A model generated the notes under the pieces. That model saw nothing but the letters and a program-made list of their open reading frames with translations, had not been told where the DNA came from and did not search any database. From assembly GCF_001634885.1 (NCBI RefSeq), contig NZ_LWEX01000246.1, positions 1 to 37,666 of the forward strand: DNA of 37,666 bases. Direction: 5' to 3'. This document shows, one piece after another, positions 15,010 through 22,090 of the stretch (positions are counted from its first letter, which is position 1; each line of letters opens with the position of its first letter). The position numbers and the translations under genes are program-made. The stretch is from Sulfitobacter sp. HI0040 (GTDB lineage Bacteria > Pseudomonadota > Alphaproteobacteria > Rhodobacterales > Rhodobacteraceae).

Positions 15010-16394
15010 GAAACCACGATCCGAGTCGTCATGCCCGATGCCGCGTGCGACAGCATATGGCAATGCAGCAGCCATTGGCCCGGGTTATCCGCCACGAAAG
15101 CAATCTCCCGTGCCGCACCACGTTCAATCAACGTCGTATCGCGCAGTGGGCCGAGCACACCGTTCTCCCCCATTTCATTAAAATGCATCCCGTGCAGGTG
15201 GATGGCATGGGGGAAGGCGGTATCGTTCGTCACCCTGAGCTGCACATGCTCCCCGCGGGAAAGTTTTGCCAAGGGCTCATTATCCATGCCATCGGCGGAA
15301 CCGTTGAACGCCCAGAAGCGTCCCGCCTCCACCAGCTCGCCCATCGATTTCGGCTGACCGTTGAGCGTGGCCGAACGCAGCCCGCCCATCGCGCCGCCTT
15401 CCATCTTCAGGTTCAACCGGGTGGCCTGGGCCAGATCTACAACCTCATGCCGGTTCGAAGGAAGGGCCGCGGGTTGGCCCCGGCGACTTTCGGACGCCTT
15501 GCTGTCGACCTCAAAAGCGACCTGGCTGAAACTCTCCTGCCGGTCGAGGTGCAGGATATGCGCGGCCTCGCCCGGTTCCGTTACCACATCCACGATAAGA
15601 TCGGCCCGCTGGGCGGAACCGAGGATGATCGGTTCCGTCACCGCAAGCGGTTCTTTGAGCGGCATGCCATCCAGTGCGATGATCCAGCCTTCCATCCCGT
15701 GCAGTTGCAGCGGAAAGGTACGCGCGTTCGAGGCGTTGATAAGACGCAGGCGGAACCGTTCGTTCTGCTTTGCAGGCACGGTCAGGTTGTAGGTTCCGTT
15801 GGTCGTGACGTAGTTGCCCATCCGTCCCGCATGGCTCTGCGCATGGGGGGAATCGAAATCCCCGGCGATCTGGCTGGTCTGCGGATCAATGAGCCAGTCA
15901 TCGAAGATCAGGACCTCTTCGCGATCAACATCCGGCTTATCAGCTTCTTCCACGATTAGCGCGCCGTAAAGGCCGCGCGCCACCTGTTCGGTTGAGCGGT
16001 TATGGGCGTGATACCAATATGTCCCCGCATCGGGCGCCACGAAATCATAGTCGAAATCGGCCTTCGGCTCGACCGCGGGCTGGGTCAGCCCCGCCACGCC
16101 GTCCATCTCATTGGCGATGCGAATACCATGCCAATGCACAGAGGTCGCCTGCGGCAGCGCATTCTGCAGTTTGCGCTGAACCCGCGCACCTTGGGCCACG
16201 CGGATTTCAGGGCCAGGTGCCCGGCCTTCGAACCCCCAGATGGAGGTCGTGCCATAGGCTTCCGGCAAAAGCTGGATGTCGCCCACCTGTGCATTCAGGG
16301 GGGTAATACCCGTGGCCGCCGACAGCGGGCCGCGGGGCAGCAAGGCGAATGCGCCCGCGGCGGAAAGAAATTCGCGTCGGCTCAACTTAGGCAT
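15006..16394 (-). CDS. Tat-exported multicopper oxidase (second)
   Basis: A 462-residue three-domain multicopper oxidase. KLSRREFLSAAGAFALLP is a clear twin-arginine signal. Copper ligands are in VHWHGIRI (87-90), YWYHAHNRS (129-131), HAIHLHGMHF (His399, 401, 404) and LLHCHMLSHAASGM (His444, Cys445, His446, His450, Met455). The Met at the type 1 site suggests a moderate redox potential, as in CueO-like enzymes. It is flanked by cytochrome genes: diheme upstream (15-nt gap) and monoheme downstream (4-nt overlap). That arrangement suggests periplasmic electron exchange rather than a free-standing laccase. The substrate is not determined; Cu(I) is the leading guess. Confidence 0.9.
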   Translation of the reverse strand: MPKLSRREFLSAAGAFALLPRGPLSAATGITPLNAQVGDIQLLPEAYGTTSIWGFEGRAPGPEIRVAQGARVQRKLQNALPQATSVHWHGIRIANEMDGVAGLTQPAVEPKADFDYDFVAPDAGTYWYHAHNRSTEQVARGLYGALIVEEADKPDVDREEVLIFDDWLIDPQTSQIAGDFDSPHAQSHAGRMGNYVTTNGTYNLTVPAKQNERFRLRLINASNARTFPLQLHGMEGWIIALDGMPLKEPLAVTEPIILGSAQRADLIVDVVTEPGEAAHILHLDRQESFSQVAFEVDSKASESRRGQPAALPSNRHEVVDLAQATRLNLKMEGGAMGGLRSATLNGQPKSMGELVEAGRFWAFNGSADGMDNEPLAKLSRGEHVQLRVTNDTAFPHAIHLHGMHFNEMGENGVLGPLRDTTLIERGAAREIAFVADNPGQWLLHCHMLSHAASGMTTRIVVS

Positions 16395-16409
16395 GGTCGT
16401 TACATTCCC

Positions 16410-17300
16410 TTATGGATCACTGTCCATGATATAGGTCGCCATCGCCTGCAGGTCATCGTCTGTCAGGAAACCTGTGCCATATTGCACGACTTCCGCCATC
16501 GATCCGCCAAACACATCCCCGCTGGGGGTGATGCCGGAACGCAGGGCATAGGCCAGATCATCCACTGTCCAGCCACCCTCTGCGAGGTCGTCCGCACGGA
16601 TAGACGGTGCCTTGCCCCCTACGGGGAGTTTATCGTTGCCCCTGAACTGCTCACCGGGAATTCGCGCACCTGCGAAATTACGGGGGGTATGGCAGGCGGC
16701 GCAATGCGCGGCACCATTCACCAGCCAGCGGCCCCGGTTCCAGACATCGCTCTTGCCCTCGACCGGCTCGACGTTGGGCGGGTTGAGATAGGCAGCCCGC
16801 CACAGCTTCAGCCCCCAACGCTGATCGAAGGGAAAGGACACGTCATGCGCAGGCGCGGATTCTGCGACCGCCGGTACCGTCTGGAAGGCGGCCCATAGAT
16901 CGGCAATGTCCTGATCAGAGAATTTTCCGTAAAAGGGATAGGTGAAGGTCGGGTAATAAGGTTTTCCGTCGGGGGAAATGCCCTGCCGCACTGCCCGGGC
17001 GAAGTCCTGCACGGTCCAGTCTCCGATACCATGTACCGGATCGGTCGTCAGGTTCGGCGGGTAGAAAAGACCGAAGTCGGTCGGCAGCGGCGCGCCTCCG
17101 GCCAGTGGCTTGCCACCGGCTTCGGCATTGGTGTGACAGGCGATGCAACCGCTCGCCCGGGCAAGATAGGCCCCGCGTTCCGCGTTACCCGCCTGCGCGA
17201 TTGCGGCCACCGCATTGCCGACCGGCCAGAAGATCAGGGCCGTGATGGTCACAACGGCTCCGACCGCACCCAGGGTGAACAACCAAAGCAGAACCCGCAT
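16410..17300 (-). CDS. Diheme cytochrome c
   Basis: A 296-residue protein with an N-terminal membrane helix (about 5-25) and two class I cytochrome c domains. The heme motifs are CIACH (52-56) and CAACH (200-204). It resembles the cytochrome subunits of membrane alcohol/gluconate dehydrogenases, which pass electrons from a periplasmic enzyme to the respiratory chain. Stretches such as YPPNLTTDPVHGIGDW and FARAVRQGISPDG are typical of that group. No dehydrogenase flavoprotein or quinoprotein is adjacent; its neighbours are cytochrome c' (4-nt gap) and a multicopper oxidase, so it more likely serves them. Confidence 0.87.
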   Translation of the reverse strand: MRVLLWLFTLGAVGAVVTITALIFWPVGNAVAAIAQAGNAERGAYLARASGCIACHTNAEAGGKPLAGGAPLPTDFGLFYPPNLTTDPVHGIGDWTVQDFARAVRQGISPDGKPYYPTFTYPFYGKFSDQDIADLWAAFQTVPAVAESAPAHDVSFPFDQRWGLKLWRAAYLNPPNVEPVEGKSDVWNRGRWLVNGAAHCAACHTPRNFAGARIPGEQFRGNDKLPVGGKAPSIRADDLAEGGWTVDDLAYALRSGITPSGDVFGGSMAEVVQYGTGFLTDDDLQAMATYIMDSDP

Positions 17301-17304
17301 GATG

Positions 17305-17949
17305 CTAGTTCTTCTCTGCGCGGAACTTCTGATGGCAGGCAGAGCAGGTCTGCGTGACTGCCGCGAAGGCTGCGTCCGTCGGCAAGGCCGCGACCTCTTC
17401 GACGGTCATCATCTTGTCTTCACCGGCAGCAGCGCCGCCCATCATGGTAGATGCACCGCCACCCATCATCGACGAAGCGCCACCGCCCATCATCGAAGAC
17501 GCGCTGCCTGTATCCATCATTCCGCCGGAACTGCCCCCCATCATCGACGAGGATTGGCCGCCGCCATCCTTCTTGGCGAGGCCGTTCTCGGCACCCTCCT
17601 TCAGCCCAGTCGCGTAGACCTGCAACTTTTCTGCGAGGGCCGCGAACTCTTCAGGCTCTTCCCAGATTGCGGGCAGTGCAACCGAGGGCATGGCATCGCT
17701 GCCTTCGGGGAACAGCTTGACCATGTCCTCACCCGCATGGGCTATGAAAACATCGGCCGCCGCACGTACCGCGTCAGCGTCGTAGTCTTCCTTGCCGCGC
17801 ATGATCGGCGCCATCGCCTTCACCGCCTTGCTCATGGCCGACATGCCGTCCATGCGCTCTTTCACGACACCGGTCGCCCCGCTGTGTGCGAGCGCGGCAG
17901 CCCCGAAGGAGACCGTCAGAGCAGCCGTAATCCAGTACTTCATCGCCAT
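17305..17949 (-). CDS. Cytochrome c' with Met-Gly repeat insertion
   Basis: The 214-residue protein has a Sec signal (about 1-21, cut near ALA-HS) and the four-helix cytochrome c' pattern, with the heme motif CSACH (202-206) close to the C-terminus and Met-rich first helix (VVKERMDGMSAMSKAVKAM). Between helices C and D, where ordinary cytochromes c' have a short loop, sits an insertion of about 48 residues (129-176) made of repeats like ASSMMGGG with paired Met. Met pairs of this sort bind Cu(I) in copper-tolerance proteins such as CueO and CopA-type oxidases. The ATG at 17949 is preferred (AGGAG upstream), with another in-frame ATG at 17943. Confidence 0.87.
   Translation of the reverse strand: MAMKYWITAALTVSFGAAALAHSGATGVVKERMDGMSAMSKAVKAMAPIMRGKEDYDADAVRAAADVFIAHAGEDMVKLFPEGSDAMPSVALPAIWEEPEEFAALAEKLQVYATGLKEGAENGLAKKDGGGQSSSMMGGSSGGMMDTGSASSMMGGGASSMMGGGASTMMGGAAAGEDKMMTVEEVAALPTDAAFAAVTQTCSACHQKFRAEKN
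17431..17553 (-). repeat. 24-bp tandem repeats encoding Met-Met-Gly-Gly units
   Basis: About five imperfect 24-bp units encode residues 133-173 of the cytochrome c', each with a Met pair followed by Gly-rich residues. Their regular length suggests growth by in-frame duplication and possible length variation among strains. Confidence 0.75.
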
Positions 17950-17963
17950 TGGGGAGTTTCTCC

Positions 17964-18422
17964 TCAGTTGATTCCGTTCGCGCGCTGCAATTCGCGCACG
18001 TAGGCCGCCACCATCTTCACATCGGCATCCGTCAGCCCCTCCACAGGGGGCATGTTGCCGAAGTTCCAGTGATGCGCCCGCACGCCGTTTTTCGCGGCGA
18101 GCAGGAAGGCCGCATCACTATGGTGGCTCGGTTCGTAAATCTTGTGGACGAGCGGGGGCGCGACACCGTTCTGGCCCGCGGCATTCGCCCCGTGGCAGGC
18201 GGCGCAGGACGTATCGAACACGCGCTTGCCCACTTCTGCTGTCTGCGAAAGCTCGCTCGGCAGAGCGACCTCCACGATCGGGTCGCCCTCTTCCACGGAC
18301 GACAGATCAGGCGGCGTCATCGAATGGCCAGCCATCGTGTCTGGCTGCGTTTGCTGCCAGATCACGACCGCACCCCCGACTACGAAAAACGCAGCGATGA
18401 GCAAACCGGTTCTTGAGATCAT
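17964..18422 (-). CDS. Membrane-anchored monoheme cytochrome c
   Basis: A 152-residue class I cytochrome c with an N-terminal helix (about 5-23). The heme motif is CAACH (73-77) and the likely axial ligand Met124 lies in WNFGNMPPVEGL. The region before the heme contains a short Met/His stretch (TMAGHSM). The C-terminal helix DADVKMVAAYVRELQ is typical. The ATG overlaps the stop of the L,D-transpeptidase gene by 4 nt, and the cytochrome c' gene follows after 14 nt. It probably carries electrons between the cluster's copper enzymes and the terminal oxidase. Confidence 0.87.
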   Translation of the reverse strand: MISRTGLLIAAFFVVGGAVVIWQQTQPDTMAGHSMTPPDLSSVEEGDPIVEVALPSELSQTAEVGKRVFDTSCAACHGANAAGQNGVAPPLVHKIYEPSHHSDAAFLLAAKNGVRAHHWNFGNMPPVEGLTDADVKMVAAYVRELQRANGIN

Positions 18423-18988
18423 ATCAGCTTGACCTGCGCGCCGACCGGCGTGCGCCCAAAGACTTCTTCGATATGCTCGTTATAGAGCCCGATGCACCCG
18501 TTGGAGGAGGCGCGCCCGATCTTCCGGGTGTCCTGCGTGCCGTGGATACGGTAGTAGGTCCAGCTCAGGTACAGGGCGTGGGAGCCCAGCGGATTGCGCG
18601 GATCACCGCCTTCGATGCGGGCAGGCCAATCCGGATTACGCTCAAGCATCGAAGGCGTGGGCGACCAGCCGGGGGCCACGCGCTTTTCGATTACGCTGGT
18701 ATAACCGCGCCGTGTCAATTCGTCAGAGACAGGCACCGAAGTCGGATAGATCCGCATTTCACCATCGGCCGTCCAGTGCTGCAAAACCTTGTTGTTCGTA
18801 TCAGACAGAATGATACCGCTGCCGATGCTGTCGAAGTGATCCTGCCAGCGGTGAAGCTCGAAAGCGGACTGATTGCGCCGGATCGGGGCAGTACCCTGGG
18901 CCTTCAGGATCGAAGGCGCGAACAAGCCTGCACTGCCCGCCGAAAGCATGAGCGACCGGCGGGACATCAATGATTTGCTGTTGGACAT
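18419..18988 (-). CDS. Tat-exported L,D-transpeptidase (YkuD)
   Basis: A 189-residue YkuD-domain protein. LMSRRSLMLSAGSAGLF is a twin-arginine signal. The catalytic region is YYRIHGTQD (His149) and ASSNGCIGL (Cys165), matching H-x(about 15)-S-x-G-C. Such enzymes make 3-3 cross-links in peptidoglycan or attach proteins to it, using a thiol that copper can poison. The ATG at 18988 has AGGAA 5 nt before it; longer forms to 19054 would run through the leader. It is the first gene of the cytochrome/oxidase operon behind a putative response-regulator site. It is a divergent paralogue of the next one (19131-19724). Confidence 0.87.
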   Translation of the reverse strand: MSNSKSLMSRRSLMLSAGSAGLFAPSILKAQGTAPIRRNQSAFELHRWQDHFDSIGSGIILSDTNNKVLQHWTADGEMRIYPTSVPVSDELTRRGYTSVIEKRVAPGWSPTPSMLERNPDWPARIEGGDPRNPLGSHALYLSWTYYRIHGTQDTRKIGRASSNGCIGLYNEHIEEVFGRTPVGAQVKLI

Positions 18989-19067
18989 AATTCCTGTCTC
19001 TTCCTCGTTGCTGCTGTTGTGGATAATAAGCCAGCCGCGCGTAATGAGAACCACGCAGGGGCCTGTG

Positions 19068-19087
19068 TTTTGTAAAGTTATGTAACG
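19068..19087 (-). promoter_or_regulatory. Putative response-regulator site before the L,D-transpeptidase/cytochrome operon
   Basis: TGTAAAG (19071-19077) and TGTAACG (19081-19087) repeat at exactly 10 bp, each preceded by T-rich bases. The same type of pair stands before the response regulator gene. A weak -10 (TATTAT, minus strand of 19023-19028) lies downstream, as expected for an activator-dependent promoter. Confidence 0.5.
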
Positions 19088-19130
19088 TACCCGAAGGCAG
19101 CGATGCCTGTTGATGCGTGCATTTCAACCT

Positions 19131-19724
19131 TCAGCCAGTGACCGGCTGTAATACAACCCGCGTCCCGATGGGCACAAGTCCGTAAAATTCCACGATATGA
19201 TCATTGGTAAGCCGTGCGCAGCCGTTGGAGACGCGCTGCCCGATGGTAGAGGGATCGTCCGTGCCATGAATGCGCAGATAGGTATCCCAGCCACCTTGAT
19301 CGAAAAGATAAAGCGCCCGTGCGCCCAACGGGTTATTCGGCCCACCCGGCATACCATCGGCGTAACGCGCGTATTTCGCAGGCTCCCGTTCGATCATGCC
19401 GGGGGTGGGTGTCCATGGCGGCCATTTGCGCTTGTGCGCCACGTAGAACTCGCCCGGCTCATAGAGCCCCTGCCGCCCGATCCCTACGGAATAGCGCAGC
19501 GCCGTTCCACCCCCGAGCGTCCAGTAAAGCGCGAATCGGTTTGGGTTCACATGTATCTCGCCCGGCACGGGCACCTCGGGATAATCGACGATGCGCGGCA
19601 GCATGGATTCGGGCAGACCCGAAGGGGGAATCATCGCGTCGTATTGTTCTGGGGTATGGGCCAAGGCCCCCCGCGCCATAGCCATGGACGCGATAGTGCT
19701 CGTCAGGAACTCACGTCTTTTCAT
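19131..19724 (-). CDS. Tat-exported L,D-transpeptidase (YkuD)
   Basis: A 197-residue YkuD-domain protein. It begins KRREFLTSTIASMAMARGALA, a short twin-arginine signal. The catalytic residues are His153 in LRIHGTDDP and Cys169 in RVSNGCARL, with Arg171 following as in active L,D-transpeptidases. A Trp/Pro-rich stretch (KWPPWTPTPGM) precedes it, as in many proteobacterial members. The ATG overlaps the histidine kinase stop by 4 nt, so this enzyme is made together with the two-component system, which is unusual for a cell-wall enzyme. Whether it cross-links peptidoglycan or tethers proteins is unknown. Confidence 0.87.
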   Translation of the reverse strand: MKRREFLTSTIASMAMARGALAHTPEQYDAMIPPSGLPESMLPRIVDYPEVPVPGEIHVNPNRFALYWTLGGGTALRYSVGIGRQGLYEPGEFYVAHKRKWPPWTPTPGMIEREPAKYARYADGMPGGPNNPLGARALYLFDQGGWDTYLRIHGTDDPSTIGQRVSNGCARLTNDHIVEFYGLVPIGTRVVLQPVTG

Positions 19725-21178
19725 GTCTGCTCTCTCCTCTGGGACGTTTCTATCGGACGAAGCGCACGTCCCTGCGCCTCTCGCGTATCTTCTTCCTGCG
19801 TTTCCGCCTCTGTAGCGCGCGGCAGAACCACGGTCGCACGTAGTCCGCCTTCGGCGCGGTTCGACAATTTTATGGAACCCCCATGCTCCAGAACGATGCT
19901 CCGCGCGATGGAAAGCCCCAGTCCATGCCCACCGGTATCAAGCGACCGGGAGGTCTCCAGCCGCACATAGGGATCGAAGACGGATTCCAGCTTTTCTTCG
20001 GGGATGCCGGGGCCGTCGTCATCGATCACGATTTGGGCCGTATCATCGCTCAGGCTCCAGTCCACACGGGCGCAGCCCCCGTACCGCTGGGCGTTCTCGA
20101 TCAGGTTCCGGAGCGCCCTGCGCATTGCCGCGGGCTTCACCGGAACGATCAAAGGCGCCGTTCCGAGAACCTGCAGATTTGCGATTTGCAGACCCTCGAT
20201 CGATTCAGCCAAATCCGTAGGGCGCACTTCTTCGTGAAGACCGACGCCCTTGGCGAAATCCAGGGTCGCGTCGATCATGTGTTGAAGCTCTTCGCTGGAG
20301 GCCACGAGCGAACGCCGCGTCTCCGGGTCGTCGACCATTTCCGCCCGCACCCGAAGCGCGGTCAACGGTGAACGCAGATCATGCGCCAGTGCCGCGAGCA
20401 TCTGGGTCCGGTCCGAAACGAAGCGGGTAAGTCTGTCCTGCATGGTGTTGAAGGCATGGGTCAGTTCGCGCACCTCACGCGGGCCCACCACCGGTATCGC
20501 CCCTTTCCCCGCCCCACGGCCCAGCCGCTCGGAAGCGCGGGCCAACCGGTTGAGCGGCCCTGTCAACCGGGCGAGCAAGAACCAGAAGCTCGCAATGAGC
20601 AACAGGATCGCGCTCACGAAAAAGGAAGCGTTGGAGGCGAGCGACCATTGCAGCGGAGGCCGCTCGAACCGCGTCCCCACGTTCAGCCACTCCCCTCCCG
20701 CCAGCGCGATGGAAAGCTCCAGCTCGATCGCGGCAAGACTCGCCCGCATCATTTCGACATGCAGTTCTGCCATCTCGGGCAACAGGTTTGGCAGCGGCAG
20801 GACTTCCTGTTCCACCGCATGGATTTCCACCCGGATGTCACGCCTGTAGCCGTCCCCCAGCAGGGCGCGGACACGTGCTTCGACGGCGCCGCCGGGGTCG
20901 TGATCGGTATGCATGACCGCCGGCTCTTCGGACAGGTCAAATCGAACCAACGGCGAATTCGCGGCGCGAATGATCTGGGGATGCAGGTTTTCCGGCGCCC
21001 CCTCGATCAGTTTGGCGACGTTTGCGGCCCGGCCAGCCGCTTCCGCTCCGATCGCGGCCTGAACGGCGAGCGAACGTTCGTCCACGAAAAACCAGAGGCT
21101 GATCGCCTGCGCAATAATCAGAACCACGAGCACCAGAAGCGCGATCTGCGTACGCAGGCGCAGGACGAATGGCCTCAC
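19721..21178 (-). CDS. Membrane sensor histidine kinase
   Basis: A 485-residue kinase. It has a first transmembrane helix (about 10-31), a periplasmic sensor region (about 32-183), a second helix (about 184-203), a HAMP linker (LTGPLNRLARASERLG), the phosphoacceptor His266 in ALAHDLRSPLTALR, and ATPase boxes NLIENAQRYG, DDDGPGIP and GGHGLGLSIA. The sensor region contains several Met and His (EEPAVMHTDHD, EMAELHVEMM) that could bind Cu, but it matches no sensor I can name. Translation begins at GTG 21178, overlapping the response regulator stop as GTGA. The C-terminal extension of about 35 charged residues after the ATPase domain is not conserved in the family. Confidence 0.9.
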   Translation of the reverse strand: MRPFVLRLRTQIALLVLVVLIIAQAISLWFFVDERSLAVQAAIGAEAAGRAANVAKLIEGAPENLHPQIIRAANSPLVRFDLSEEPAVMHTDHDPGGAVEARVRALLGDGYRRDIRVEIHAVEQEVLPLPNLLPEMAELHVEMMRASLAAIELELSIALAGGEWLNVGTRFERPPLQWSLASNASFFVSAILLLIASFWFLLARLTGPLNRLARASERLGRGAGKGAIPVVGPREVRELTHAFNTMQDRLTRFVSDRTQMLAALAHDLRSPLTALRVRAEMVDDPETRRSLVASSEELQHMIDATLDFAKGVGLHEEVRPTDLAESIEGLQIANLQVLGTAPLIVPVKPAAMRRALRNLIENAQRYGGCARVDWSLSDDTAQIVIDDDGPGIPEEKLESVFDPYVRLETSRSLDTGGHGLGLSIARSIVLEHGGSIKLSNRAEGGLRATVVLPRATEAETQEEDTREAQGRALRPIETSQRREQT

Positions 21179-21894
21179 GCAAGAACCTCGACATCGCAGG
21201 TCAGGCTGTAGCCGGCGTTGCGCACCGTACTGATCAGCCTCGGGCCGCCATCCCCCTGCTCGATCTTGCGGCGCAGGCGGCTCACCTGATTGTCGATCGT
21301 CCGGTCGAGCGGCCCCGCGATGCGCCCGGTGCTAAGTTCAAGCAGCTCATCGCGGCTGATTACCGTGCGCGGCCGCTCCAAGAACAAAGAAAGCAGCTTC
21401 AACTCACCCGAGGTAAGCTGCGTGCGCGCCCCTTCCGCGTCCTTGAGCATCCGGGCATCGTAATCCAGTTCAAGATGCGCAAACCGAACCATGTGCCCCG
21501 CGAAAGCCTCCCGCTGGGCACCCCGCGTACTACGGCGAAGGATCGCATTGATCCGCGCCAGCAATTCGCGCGGATTGAACGGTTTGCCCAGATAATCATC
21601 TGCCCCGCCGTCGAGCCCGGCGATGCGGTCGTCATCCTCTCCCAGCGCGGTGAGCATCAGAACAGGGGTATCGCTGTCCCGGCGCAACCGCTTGCATGCG
21701 CTCAGCCCGTCTTCACCGGGCATCATCACGTCCAGCACGATGAGGTCGAAACTCGCCTTTGCACGCTGGCGATCCATCTCCGCCGCGTTGCGCGCGACGG
21801 AGGTGCGCATCCCATTGCGTTCAAGATAGCGCGACAAGGACGCCCTGATTTCGGCGTGGTCGTCGACGACAAGGATATGCGGCTCTTGGGTCAT
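21175..21894 (-). CDS. OmpR-family response regulator
   Basis: A 239-residue regulator with receiver domain (HILVVDDHAEI at 6-16, phosphoacceptor Asp55 in LIVLDVMMPGEDG, LTALGEDDD, Lys in LGKPFNPREL) and a C-terminal winged helix (LTSGELKLLSLFL, DRTIDNQVSRLRRKIE). It would be phosphorylated by the neighbouring kinase and would bind tandem 10-bp-spaced repeats. I chose the ATG at 21894 because the receiver domain starts there; frames back to 22023 add 43 unrelated residues. A tandem repeat 47-66 bp upstream suggests autoregulation. Confidence 0.9.
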   Translation of the reverse strand: MTQEPHILVVDDHAEIRASLSRYLERNGMRTSVARNAAEMDRQRAKASFDLIVLDVMMPGEDGLSACKRLRRDSDTPVLMLTALGEDDDRIAGLDGGADDYLGKPFNPRELLARINAILRRSTRGAQREAFAGHMVRFAHLELDYDARMLKDAEGARTQLTSGELKLLSLFLERPRTVISRDELLELSTGRIAGPLDRTIDNQVSRLRRKIEQGDGGPRLISTVRNAGYSLTCDVEVLA

Positions 21895-21940
21895 ACCCTG
21901 CCCATGTATATCCGAGATCGAAACCGATTGCCGCTCCCGG

Positions 21941-21966
21941 TTTGTCACCATTTGTAACCGAACTGT
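21941..21966 (-). promoter_or_regulatory. Putative autoregulatory tandem site of the response regulator
   Basis: On the plus strand TTTGTCACCA (21941-21950) and TTTGTAACCG (21951-21960) are direct repeats at 10 bp, with a weaker third TGTAT at 21964. Such spacing is typical of OmpR/PhoB-type dimers. A possible -10 (TATACA, minus strand of 21905-21910) lies between it and the start codon. Confidence 0.5.
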
Positions 21967-22090
21967 ATCCAATGCCATATCGCGAAATATAGCGCCGACC
22001 ACAGGGGTTGCACACCCATCCACGGCGTGCGGATTCGATCACGACTAATGCCAGATTGAATATCGCATAGGTCCAGTGTAGAGCAATAAG

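Noticed and set aside
11373-16394. Multicopper oxidases as copper nitrite reductases
   Set aside because: Both have the four His-rich segments of three-domain oxidases, including HCHMLSH, and no denitrification regulators or partners are near.
17431-17553. Short tandem repeats as a CRISPR array or intergenic satellite
   Set aside because: Units are 24 bp without spacers, stay in frame and encode Met-Gly repeats within a cytochrome c'.
10804-22090. Integrated mobile element carrying the copper block
   Set aside because: No integrase, transposase, tRNA gene or terminal repeats are visible at the edges, so insertion is only inferred from gene order.
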